This document shows positions 26,866-34,564 of a DNA stretch of 64,000 bases, in pieces. Location of the stretch: assembly GCA_963921305.4 (NCBI GenBank), contig CAWUEX030000002.1, forward strand, positions 1,302,001-1,366,000, in the 5' to 3' direction. How positions within the stretch are numbered: position 1 is the stretch's first letter; each line of letters begins with the position of its first letter. Both the position numbers and the translations under genes were made by a program. The notes below the pieces were generated by a model that was not told the origin of the DNA, ran no database searches, and saw only the letters and a list, made by a program, of their open reading frames with translations. Source of the stretch: CAWUEX02 sp963921305. GTDB taxonomy: Bacteria > Pseudomonadota > Alphaproteobacteria > Rhodospirillales > Rhodospirillaceae.

Positions 26866-27705
26866 ATGAGATTCGTGTCTTACGAATACCGGGAAGGCGT
26901 CAAGATCGGCGCCGTCATCGACAACGGCATCATTGACCTCTCCGACGCCGGTGCCAGCTTGAAAAACGTCCTGGCCACCGGACCGTTAGACAACCTCATC
27001 AAGGTGGCGGAAAGCCGCGAACCCACCGTCGATCTCGATCACGTCGTGCTCCATCAAGTGATCCCCGATGCAGGGCGGGTGATTTGCGTCGGCAAGAATT
27101 ATCACGACCACGCCAAAGAGATGGGCGGCGAAGCGCCGGTCCAACCTAACCTGTTCATGCGCACCACCCAGTCCTTGGTCGGTCACCATCAGTCGGTGGT
27201 GATGCCCAAGCTATCGGAACAATACGACTACGAAGGCGAACTCGCCGTCATCATCGGCCGGGGCGGCCGCCACATTTCCGAAACGGACGCGCTGACGTAT
27301 GTCGCCGGATACACGTGCTTTCTGGATGGCTCGGTGCGCGATTTTCAGAAGCACTCCTTTACGGCCGGCAAGAACTTCGATTCTTCCGGCGCCTGTGGTC
27401 CGTGGATGGTGCCGGCCAAGGAAATCGCCGACCCTCAAAACTTGCAGCTGACCACCCGCGTCAACGGAGACACGCTACAAGACGCGTCGACGTCTCTGAT
27501 GATCCACAGTGTTGCGAGTTTGATCGCCTATATCTCCCAGTTCACCCATGTTGAGCCCGGCGACGTTATCGCCACCGGCACGCCCGCCGGTGTCGGCGCG
27601 GGCCGCACGCCACCGCTTTGGCTAGAACCCGGCGACCATATCGAAGTTGAGATTGAAGGTATTGGAATTCTCGCCAACACGGTCAAGGCGGAGGCCGACG
27701 TCTGA
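26866..27705 (+). CDS. Fumarylacetoacetate hydrolase-family protein
   Basis: A 279-aa FAH-type enzyme. The metal site and catalytic region are typical: VGKNYHDHAKEMGGEAP, EGELAVIIGRGGRHIS (metal-ligand glutamates and aspartates), GYTCFLDGSVRDFQ and TGTPAGVGAGRTPPLWLEPGD. The family cleaves or decarboxylates beta-dicarbonyl acids in aromatic and sugar-acid breakdown (acylpyruvase, oxaloacetate decarboxylase, hydratase or lyase types). The precise reaction is not readable. With the maleate-isomerase-like protein upstream it hints at a dicarboxylate or ring-cleavage product pathway. It ends two bases before the next gene. Confidence 0.88.
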   Translation: MRFVSYEYREGVKIGAVIDNGIIDLSDAGASLKNVLATGPLDNLIKVAESREPTVDLDHVVLHQVIPDAGRVICVGKNYHDHAKEMGGEAPVQPNLFMRTTQSLVGHHQSVVMPKLSEQYDYEGELAVIIGRGGRHISETDALTYVAGYTCFLDGSVRDFQKHSFTAGKNFDSSGACGPWMVPAKEIADPQNLQLTTRVNGDTLQDASTSLMIHSVASLIAYISQFTHVEPGDVIATGTPAGVGAGRTPPLWLEPGDHIEVEIEGIGILANTVKAEADV

Positions 27706-27707
27706 CC

Positions 27708-29306
27708 TTGCGCGCCGTCTTCGCCGTCCTTCTGTGTTTGATCTGCGTGCTCACGGCTCCGCGCGCCGGCGCTCAGGGTGCTGCTCAGATCATTGACGTC
27801 TATGTCGGCTCAGGTGTTGATGAGCTCGACCCTCATCACGCTGTAACCGCTGCCGAACATGCCGTCGCAGGTGCGATGCACCGCGGTCTAACCGCCTATG
27901 ACGCTGGTGGCCGGCTTGTCCCGGACCTGGCGGACTCGTGGTCCGTTGACCGCAGCCGCATGACCTACACTTTTGTACTTAAGCCAGGCCTCACATGGTC
28001 TGATGGGCGCCCGCTTACGGCTAGTGATGTCGTGGCAGGCTTGAACCGCGCGTTCAATCCGTCGCGTCCGTCTCCGTTTGCCGCCCAACTTGGTGTCATT
28101 GCCAGAACCGCGGCGTCCGATACCAAGTCCCAAACTCTGCGGGTTTTCGCACCCGATTCACGCACGGTAGAAATCAGACTGACCCAGCCCGATGATCTTT
28201 TGCCAGATACACTCAGCCGGCCGGTCGCCGCACCTGCGCCGTCTGGCGATCCGGATGCCCTAAAAGACGGCATGGTGACGTCAGGCGACTACATAGTGTC
28301 AGAACGCAGAGGCGGTAGCGTCGGGCTGGTTCATCGTACTGTGGAGCGGAGCTTGCGTATTCGGCCCACCGGTTCGGTCGCCGAGGCTTGGGAAGCGTCG
28401 CAACAGTCCGATGCGTTTATCACGGCTGCGTTCCCTATCGTAACCGTGCCTCGTCCCGGTTCTCGTGGGGCCGACGCCAGAGTCGATTCGAGTCAGGCTC
28501 TCTACGCCTATGTCGTCAATACGCGCCGGTCGCCACTGGATACACTGGAAGCGCGGCATGCCTTAGCCATGGCAATCAACCGCGCTGAGGTGCTGATTGA
28601 TGTTCCCGTGCGCGGCGCAGCGCCAGCTGTCGAGTTTGTTCCGCCGCAAGCGAAAACCTATCAGACGTCTTACCGGACACCCTATGCGACGCTTAACGAT
28701 GAGGAACGCGAGGCCGTGGCTGAAGCGCTGCTTGCCGACGCAGGATATGGATCCGATAACCGCTTTACCGTTCGATTGCGGGTTCCGTCCGGTGATATTC
28801 ATGGCGACGTTGCCGCGGCGGTTGCGCGCATGTGGCTGCGATCCGGAATCCGCTCAGATATCGTCGTCGCTCCGTTGCCCGAGCACTGGGCGGCGCTGCG
28901 TGCCGGCGACTTCGATGTCGCTTTCGCCACGTGGCCCGGGCCACGCGACACCCCGCGCAGTTTTCTAGAGCCGCTCAGTGTATTCGGCGGCCCGTGGAAC
29001 TATGGCGCGTACCCGTTCGAAGGATTGGGTGAAAGGCTGTCGCGCGCAGCCGAGGCCGCTAACTCTGATGTGCAAGCGCAGTTTTTTCGCGAAGCGGAAA
29101 AGGCACTGATTGAAGATCAGGCTGTGTTCGCGCTGTTCTACTATCAGCCTTTGTCTCTGGTGTCGTCCAATGTCACCGGGTGGCAGGCCAATGCCGCCGG
29201 GGTTCACCCCCTCCGTGTTCTCGGCGTGCGGCCCGATGACCGTCGTCCCCGGTTTGCGCCCCCGGAATTGCCTCGCGCGGTCCCGTCTTTGGAAAGCGAC
29301 GACTAA
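27708..29306 (+). CDS. ABC transporter substrate-binding protein (SBP_bac_5 family)
   Basis: Periplasmic receptor for a peptide/opine-type ABC importer, 532 aa. TTG at 27708 starts two bases after the FAH stop. Signal peptide at residues 1-23 (AVLLCLICVLTAPRAGAQ). The family pattern is clear: VDELDPHHAVTAAEHAV, LADSWSVDRSRMTYTFVLKPGLTWSDG and ARHALAMAINRAEVL. No lipoprotein cysteine. The two permeases and two ATPases follow. Such receptors bind peptides but also nickel, sugars or aromatic esters, so the ligand is open. Confidence 0.87.
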   Translation: MRAVFAVLLCLICVLTAPRAGAQGAAQIIDVYVGSGVDELDPHHAVTAAEHAVAGAMHRGLTAYDAGGRLVPDLADSWSVDRSRMTYTFVLKPGLTWSDGRPLTASDVVAGLNRAFNPSRPSPFAAQLGVIARTAASDTKSQTLRVFAPDSRTVEIRLTQPDDLLPDTLSRPVAAPAPSGDPDALKDGMVTSGDYIVSERRGGSVGLVHRTVERSLRIRPTGSVAEAWEASQQSDAFITAAFPIVTVPRPGSRGADARVDSSQALYAYVVNTRRSPLDTLEARHALAMAINRAEVLIDVPVRGAAPAVEFVPPQAKTYQTSYRTPYATLNDEEREAVAEALLADAGYGSDNRFTVRLRVPSGDIHGDVAAAVARMWLRSGIRSDIVVAPLPEHWAALRAGDFDVAFATWPGPRDTPRSFLEPLSVFGGPWNYGAYPFEGLGERLSRAAEAANSDVQAQFFREAEKALIEDQAVFALFYYQPLSLVSSNVTGWQANAAGVHPLRVLGVRPDDRRPRFAPPELPRAVPSLESDD

Positions 29307-29420
29307 TCCTCCCGCACGCCGTGTTGTGATCCAGGGGGGGCTGGCCTCTGATCAAGGGGCCCGGTATGGTCCATCTCGTAACTTTTCTGACGCACGCACC
29401 AACGGACTTCTATCCGATCC

Positions 29421-30356
29421 ATGTGGGCCTATTTCACCCGCCGTCTCATCATTGCCATTCCGACCCTGTGGGTGGTCATCACCGTCGCCTTTTTCCTGAT
29501 GCGTCTCGCGCCGGGCGGCCCGTTCGATCAGGAAGCACCCTTGCCGCCCGAAATCATGGCCAACCTTAAAGCGGCCTACGGTTTGGATCAGCCGTTGTGG
29601 TGGCAGTACTTCAACTACCTTGGCAATTTACTCCAAGGTGATTTCGGACCGTCCTTCAAATACAAGGACTTCTCTGTCACTGAATTGATCGGCCAAGGCT
29701 TTCCCGTCAGCGTGCAAAACGGATTTGCGGCTCTCATTCTCGCGGTTGCCGTTGGTATTCCACTGGGTGCGATGGCGGCATTGAAGCAGAACAGTGGGGC
29801 GGATCATGCGGCGATGACCGTCGCCATGACCGGTATCGTGATTCCCAACTTTGTTGTCGGTCCGCTGCTGGCGCTGATCTTCGGCATCTGGCTAAAGGAG
29901 ACCGTGTTTGCCCTGCCGGTCGCCGGGTGGAACGATGGTGCGTTCGCCAACCGCATTCTTCCGGTCGTGTGTTTAGCTCTTCCGTTCATTGCCTATATCG
30001 CCCGCATCACCCGCGCGAGCCTGATTGAAACCCTGCATACAAACTATGTGCGTACCGCACGGGCAAAAGGCTTGCCGTTCCGCCTGGTTGTGCTGCGTCA
30101 TGCGTTCAAGAGCGCTATGATTCCGGTGGTGACCTACATCGGCCCGGCGACCGTATTTTTGCTTACCGGCTCCATGGTGATTGAGACGATCTTCGGCTTG
30201 CCCGGCATCGGCCGCTACTTTGTTCAGGGCGCGTTGAACCGCGATTACACGCTCGTCATGGGGGTGACCATCCTCGCCGCGTCGCTGGTCATCACCATCA
30301 ACCTGCTGGTCGATCTGGTTTACGCTTGGCTCGATCCGAAGGTGCGCTATGAGTGA
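29421..30356 (+). CDS. ABC transporter permease (OppB/DppB type)
   Basis: First inner-membrane permease of the Opp-type system, 311 aa and six hydrophobic segments. Starts MWAYFTRRLIIAIPTLWVV, the usual DppB opening, and has LRHAFKSAMIPVVTYIGP, the EAA-type loop that contacts the ATPases, followed by GSMVIETIFGLPGIGRYF. It begins 114 bp after the receptor gene and overlaps the second permease by 8 bp. Confidence 0.92.
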   Translation: MWAYFTRRLIIAIPTLWVVITVAFFLMRLAPGGPFDQEAPLPPEIMANLKAAYGLDQPLWWQYFNYLGNLLQGDFGPSFKYKDFSVTELIGQGFPVSVQNGFAALILAVAVGIPLGAMAALKQNSGADHAAMTVAMTGIVIPNFVVGPLLALIFGIWLKETVFALPVAGWNDGAFANRILPVVCLALPFIAYIARITRASLIETLHTNYVRTARAKGLPFRLVVLRHAFKSAMIPVVTYIGPATVFLLTGSMVIETIFGLPGIGRYFVQGALNRDYTLVMGVTILAASLVITINLLVDLVYAWLDPKVRYE

Positions 30357-31287
30357 CACACCAATACCCAGCGGCCGCTCAAAAGCCAACCTGTCGGTTC
30401 CCCATGCGCAAGCACTGGATACGGCGGCAGAGGTTGAAGGGCGTAGCCTGTGGCAGGACGCCTTTCGTCGGTTGCAGGCGAACCGCGCCGCGATGGCCAG
30501 CGCCGTCGTTCTCATCGTCATGGCGGTGATCTGTTTCGCCGGGCCTCTGTTCGTGCCCTGGTCCTATGAGGAAATCGATTGGGATATTCTCGAAGCCGCA
30601 CCGCCTGACTTCGAGAAGGGGCATTATCTCGGTACGGACTCTCTGGGCCGCGACCTCCTCGCCCGCATACTCCAAGGTGGCCAGGTTAGTTTTCAGGTCG
30701 GCATTCTGGCGACGGCGGTTGCGCTGGTGATCGGCGTCTCAGTCGGGGCCGTCGCGGGTTTCGTCGGCGGGCGCGTCGATCAGTTCCTCATGCGCTTCGT
30801 CGATGTCATGTACGCCGTACCGCTGATGTTCTTCATCATCATTCTGATGGTCGTGTTCGGGCGTAACTTTTATCTCATGTTTCTCGCTATCGGGTTCGTC
30901 GAATGGCTGACCATGTCGCGTATCGTTCGCGGACAAACCCTGACGTTGAAAAACAAAGAATTCATCGAGGCAGCGCGGGCGTCCGGGGGGTCGACCGCCA
31001 GCATCATCATTCGCCACATCGTGCCCAATGTTCTGGGCGTTGTGATTGTTTATGTCACTTTGACCATTCCTCAAGTCATACTGCTCGAGAGTTTTCTCAG
31101 TTTCCTCGGGCTCGGTGTGCAGCCGCCGATGACCAGTTGGGGCGCTTTGATCGCCGAGGGCGCGCAGGAGATGGAAATCACCCCACGCACGCTGATTCTC
31201 CCGGCGGTGTGTCTGTCGACCACCCTGTTCTGTTTCAATTTCCTGGGCGATGGGCTGCGCGACGCCCTCGATCCAAAAGACCGCTGA
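30349..31287 (+). CDS. ABC transporter permease (OppC/DppC type)
   Basis: Second permease, 312 aa. A hydrophilic N-terminus of about 45 residues is followed by membrane segments. Hallmarks are HYLGTDSLGRDLLARILQG in the first periplasmic loop, ARASGGSTASIIIRHIVPN (the EAA loop) and ESFLSFLGLGVQPPMTSWG. It pairs with the OppB-type protein to form the pore. Gap to the OppD-type ATPase is two bases. Confidence 0.92.
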   Translation: MSDTPIPSGRSKANLSVPHAQALDTAAEVEGRSLWQDAFRRLQANRAAMASAVVLIVMAVICFAGPLFVPWSYEEIDWDILEAAPPDFEKGHYLGTDSLGRDLLARILQGGQVSFQVGILATAVALVIGVSVGAVAGFVGGRVDQFLMRFVDVMYAVPLMFFIIILMVVFGRNFYLMFLAIGFVEWLTMSRIVRGQTLTLKNKEFIEAARASGGSTASIIIRHIVPNVLGVVIVYVTLTIPQVILLESFLSFLGLGVQPPMTSWGALIAEGAQEMEITPRTLILPAVCLSTTLFCFNFLGDGLRDALDPKDR

Positions 31288-31289
31288 CC

Positions 31290-32264
31290 ATGCCATCCGT
31301 TCTTGAAATCGATCGTCTAACCGTTTCCTTTGACACGCCCGATGGCGCGGTTCAGGCGGTCAATGATGTTTCTCTTTCGGTCAACGCCGGTGAGTGCCTG
31401 GGTTTGGTGGGTGAGTCCGGGTCGGGGAAAAGCCAGACGTTCATGGCGGCGATGGGGCTGCTCGCCGACAACGGCACGGCCTCGGGTGAAATTCGTCTGG
31501 ACGGCGTTAATCTGCTCAGCGCTAAGGAGTCTGAACTCAATAAACTGCGTGGCGAACGGATCGCGATGATTTTCCAGGACCCCATGACGTCGCTCACGCC
31601 ACATATGCGCATCGGCCGCCAGCTGGCCGAGGTCGTGATCGAACATAAAAACGTCAGCAAGGACGAAGCCCGTCAGCGGGCGCTGGACATGCTCAAGCGG
31701 GTTCATATTCCCGAAGCCGAGCGCCGTCTCGATATGTATCCCCACGAACTGTCAGGCGGTCTGCGGCAACGGGTGATGATCGCCATGGCGCTGATGTGTG
31801 AGCCCGCTGTGATTATCGCCGACGAACCCACCACAGCGCTGGACGTCACCGTGCAGGCGCAGATCCTCGACCTTCTTATGGAAGTGAAAGATACACTCGG
31901 CACCGCCATTGTGCTCATCACCCATGACCTTGGCGTCGTGGCAGGGCTGGCGGACCGGGTCGCCGTCATGTACGGCGGGCGCATTGTCGAACGCGGGACG
32001 GTGGATGAGATTTTTGCCCAGCCCGCTCATCCCTATACGCAGGGCCTGCTGAAGTGTACGCCGCGCCTCGATACGGATACGGAAACGCTGGTGACGATTC
32101 CCGGTCAGCCGCCCAATCTGCAAAGTCTGCCGCCTGGCTGTAGTTTCCATCCGCGTTGCCCGCATGTGTTCGACCGCTGCGAATCCGAACGGCCGACACT
32201 GGACGAAGTCGCATCCGGCCGCGCCAAGGCCTGCCATCTCGAGACCTTGGAGGCGGCGCAATGA
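31290..32264 (+). CDS. ABC transporter ATP-binding protein (OppD/DppD type)
   Basis: A 324-aa ATPase. Walker A GESGSGKSQ near residue 40, signature LSGGLRQRVMIAMAL, Walker B VIIADEPTTALDVTVQAQ, and the switch histidine in VLITHDLGVVA. The C-terminal HPYTQGLLKCTPR and CSFHPRCPHVFDRC are the oligopeptide-type extension, with cysteines that can carry an Fe-S cluster in this family. ATG at 31290 starts MPSVLEIDRLTVSF, the correct family start; longer in-frame extensions are read-through of the permease region. Overlaps the OppF-type gene by 4 bp. Confidence 0.93.
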   Translation: MPSVLEIDRLTVSFDTPDGAVQAVNDVSLSVNAGECLGLVGESGSGKSQTFMAAMGLLADNGTASGEIRLDGVNLLSAKESELNKLRGERIAMIFQDPMTSLTPHMRIGRQLAEVVIEHKNVSKDEARQRALDMLKRVHIPEAERRLDMYPHELSGGLRQRVMIAMALMCEPAVIIADEPTTALDVTVQAQILDLLMEVKDTLGTAIVLITHDLGVVAGLADRVAVMYGGRIVERGTVDEIFAQPAHPYTQGLLKCTPRLDTDTETLVTIPGQPPNLQSLPPGCSFHPRCPHVFDRCESERPTLDEVASGRAKACHLETLEAAQ

Positions 32265-33244
32265 GTGATGCGTTTCTGCAGGTCCGTGACCTTAAGGTGC
32301 ATTTCCCCGTGCGCACCGGCGGCATCCTGATTGGGGAATACACGCCGCTCAAAGCCGTTGATGGCGTGTCGTTTGATCTCAATCCCGGTGAAACGCTGGG
32401 TGTGGTTGGAGAGTCCGGCTGCGGCAAGTCCACCCTTGGCCGCGCCGTGTTGCAACTGGTCGGCGCGACCGATGGGGTGGTGTCGTGGCTCGGCACCGAT
32501 CTGACGTCCTTAAACAAGAAAGAACTCATCGCCGCACGCGAAAATCTGCAGATTGTGTTTCAAGACCCGCTCGCTAGCCTCGATCCACGCATGACCGCTG
32601 GTGACATCATCGCCGAGCCGTTGAAGAATTACCGCCCGCAGATGACCAAGGCCGAGCGCAGGGCCGAGGTCAAAGACATGATGGAGCGGGTCGGCCTGCT
32701 GCCGCGCATGATCAATCGCTATCCGCATGAGTTCTCCGGCGGTCAATGCCAGCGCATCGGCATCGCCCGGGCGATGATTCTCAAGCCTAAGCTGGTGGTG
32801 TGCGACGAACCGGTCTCGGCGCTGGACGTGTCGATTCAGGCGCAGGTGGTTAACTTGCTCAAGAGCCTGCAGCGGGAGTTCGGTCTCGCCTTGCTGTTCA
32901 TTAGCCACGATCTGTCTATCGTCCGCCACATCAGCGACCGGGTGATGGTGTTGTATCTCGGCAAGGTCATGGAGCTGGCTGATAAGTCCGCGCTGTATGC
33001 CCAGCCGCGGCATCCCTATACCCAGGCGCTGTTGTCCGCTGTGCCCATCCCCGATCCGGCGAAAGAGCGCAATAAGGACCGTATTCTGCTGACCGGCGAT
33101 CTGCCGTCGCCGCTGTCACCGCCGTCCGGCTGTGTGTTCCGCACGCGCTGTCCCAAGGCCACGGAAGTCTGTGCGCAACACGTGCCCCAACTCGATCCGG
33201 TTGAGGATGGTCACACCGTCGCCTGTCACCACTGGAACACCTAA
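32261..33244 (+). CDS. ABC transporter ATP-binding protein (OppF/DppF type)
   Basis: Second ATPase of the importer, 327 aa. Walker A GESGCGKSTLGRAVLQL, signature FSGGQCQRIGIARAM, Walker B LVVCDEPVSALDVSIQAQ, and HPYTQALLSAVPIPDP. The tail SGCVFRTRCPKATEVC is the cysteine-bearing Opp extension. ATG at 32261 (ATGA overlap) starts MSDAFLQVRDLKVHFP. With OppD it powers uptake by the two permeases. Confidence 0.93.
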   Translation: MSDAFLQVRDLKVHFPVRTGGILIGEYTPLKAVDGVSFDLNPGETLGVVGESGCGKSTLGRAVLQLVGATDGVVSWLGTDLTSLNKKELIAARENLQIVFQDPLASLDPRMTAGDIIAEPLKNYRPQMTKAERRAEVKDMMERVGLLPRMINRYPHEFSGGQCQRIGIARAMILKPKLVVCDEPVSALDVSIQAQVVNLLKSLQREFGLALLFISHDLSIVRHISDRVMVLYLGKVMELADKSALYAQPRHPYTQALLSAVPIPDPAKERNKDRILLTGDLPSPLSPPSGCVFRTRCPKATEVCAQHVPQLDPVEDGHTVACHHWNT

Positions 33245-33268
33245 ACGTTCACATCACCTCAAGAAAAC

Positions 33269-33613
33269 ATGACCGATCCTGATACGCCTTACTACGATCT
33301 GCACGTGTTCTGCTGCACCAATGTCCGGCCCGCGGGTCACCCGCGTGGCTCCTGCGCACGCAAGGACGCCGTCGCGCTGCGCGATTACATGAAGACCTCT
33401 GCCAAGACGATGGACGTCGGCCGGGTGCGCATCAACGCCGCCGGCTGCCTTGACCGCTGTGAACTCGGACCGGTGATGGTGATCTATCCCGATGGCGTGT
33501 GGTACCGCTATGAGAGCGAAGCGGACATCGACGAGATTTTGGAGAGTCACCTCAAGAACGGCACCGTGGTCGAGCGCCTCAAGCTGTCCTACGCGGACGG
33601 CCCCAAGACTTAA
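33269..33613 (+). CDS. Thioredoxin-like [2Fe-2S] ferredoxin
   Basis: A 114-aa protein of the (2Fe-2S) ferredoxin-domain family, related to the NuoE fold. The four cluster cysteines are arranged as FCCTNVRP...GSCA and, after about 40 residues, AGCLDRCELGP. YPDGVWYRY follows, as in small Cys-X-based ferredoxins of proteobacteria. It closes the long plus-strand run, 24 bp after the OppF-type ATPase. An electron carrier at the end of an importer operon suggests an oxygenase or reductase elsewhere, since no partner enzyme is present here. Confidence 0.88.
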   Translation: MTDPDTPYYDLHVFCCTNVRPAGHPRGSCARKDAVALRDYMKTSAKTMDVGRVRINAAGCLDRCELGPVMVIYPDGVWYRYESEADIDEILESHLKNGTVVERLKLSYADGPKT

Positions 33614-34080
33614 TCCGGGAACAGTTCATTGGCCTGACGGGCAGCCGCTTTGCGCGCCATGCTCAACAGATCGACCGGCCCTTCCATCAGATGAAAGAAA
33701 CGCCAGCCTTCGGGTTTGCGCCGCAGCAGCGCGGTCACCCGCACGTCCGCCGAGATGGGTTTGCGTTTGATGTCCTCAGGCCCTGCCAAGGTCGCCACCC
33801 AGCGCATGTCATATGTCGCGAGCGTAATATCTGCGGCGATCTCTCGCGCCCGGTGATTGGCCGAGCGGCTTTTCAAAGCCTCCATAATGACGCGGGATTT
33901 CGACCAATAAGCCTCGATCGCCTCCCAGCCCACCAGTGGGGTCAGGGCTTCTTCCGGCATCAGCAAAGGGAGGGGGTCGTCCGCGTCCCACAGGGCTTTC
34001 TTGCCGGCGAAGTCCATGGTCTCCGAATAGCCGACGTACTCTTTGACAAGCGCGGCAATGCCGCTCTGCAGCGTGCCCAT
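33610..34080 (-). CDS. NTF2-like/SnoaL-type protein, copy 1
   Basis: A 156-aa protein with the NTF2-like pattern used by SnoaL-type isomerases and ring-hydroxylating-dioxygenase small subunits. It has an N-terminal helix pair (IAALVKEYVGYSETMDFAGKKALWD), then GWEAIEAYWSKSR, and beta strands ending RRKPEGWRFFHLMEGP, typical of the fold's last strand. Exact role unknown. Its stop overlaps the convergent ferredoxin stop (TTAA). It is four bases from the second NTF2-like gene and probably derived from the same ancestor. Confidence 0.65.
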   Translation of the reverse strand: MGTLQSGIAALVKEYVGYSETMDFAGKKALWDADDPLPLLMPEEALTPLVGWEAIEAYWSKSRVIMEALKSRSANHRAREIAADITLATYDMRWVATLAGPEDIKRKPISADVRVTALLRRKPEGWRFFHLMEGPVDLLSMARKAAARQANELFPD

Positions 34081-34084
34081 TGCT

Positions 34085-34564
34085 TCAGCCTCTCACCGGA
34101 ATGGCATCCAGGCCATCGTCGGCGATGGCCTCGTAATACCGCTGTAGTTCGAGCAACGGCGCCAGTGGAGCCTCTGCATAATGACAGCAGCGCCAGACTT
34201 CACCGTGCCGCCGCCACACCGATGTCACGCGGCAGGTGCCGCCGATGGGTCCGCGCCGGTCGCGCACCATCCATGCAACCGAATAGAACGCCATTCCCAA
34301 GTCTGCGGTAATTTCCCGCGTGATCACGCCTTCCGCGCGATGACGGATGTCAGAAAAAACATCGCACATCATGCGCATGTAGCTCCGGACGGCGTCCGCA
34401 CTTGTCAGCGGCGCATCGTTTTCCGCAGCCAGGTACGACGCTTCTGCGTCATCCGTATCCCACAACGACATCAGCGCGTCGGGGTCCCGCACTGACCAAG
34501 CCGCCGTCCACGCGTCCACAGCTTCGCGCACCGGCGTGAACTCCCCCATCAACTGCCCGGTCAC
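34085..34564 (-). CDS. NTF2-like/SnoaL-type protein, copy 2
   Basis: A 159-aa NTF2-like protein. Motifs are AVDAWTAAWSVRDPDALMSLWDTDDAEASYLAAENDAP at the N-terminus (shown here only in outline: helix, then LWD and DAPL), SADAVRSYMRMMCDVF and the closing strand VWRRHGEVWRCCHYAEAP. It resembles the neighbour in its LWD and helix-strand plan, so the two may form a heterodimer. It overlaps the ABC receptor gene by 4 bp and is surely co-transcribed with it. The ligand of the pocket is unknown. Confidence 0.65.
   Translation of the reverse strand: MTGQLMGEFTPVREAVDAWTAAWSVRDPDALMSLWDTDDAEASYLAAENDAPLTSADAVRSYMRMMCDVFSDIRHRAEGVITREITADLGMAFYSVAWMVRDRRGPIGGTCRVTSVWRRHGEVWRCCHYAEAPLAPLLELQRYYEAIADDGLDAIPVRG

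Noticed and set aside
30903..31289. Longer N-terminus for the OppD-type ATPase
   Set aside because: The in-frame extension overlaps the OppC-type gene and has no ABC-ATPase similarity; ATG 31290 gives the family start.
33610..33613. Overlapping stop codons (TTAA) of convergent genes as a regulatory device
   Set aside because: A common outcome of tight packing; nothing else supports a special role.
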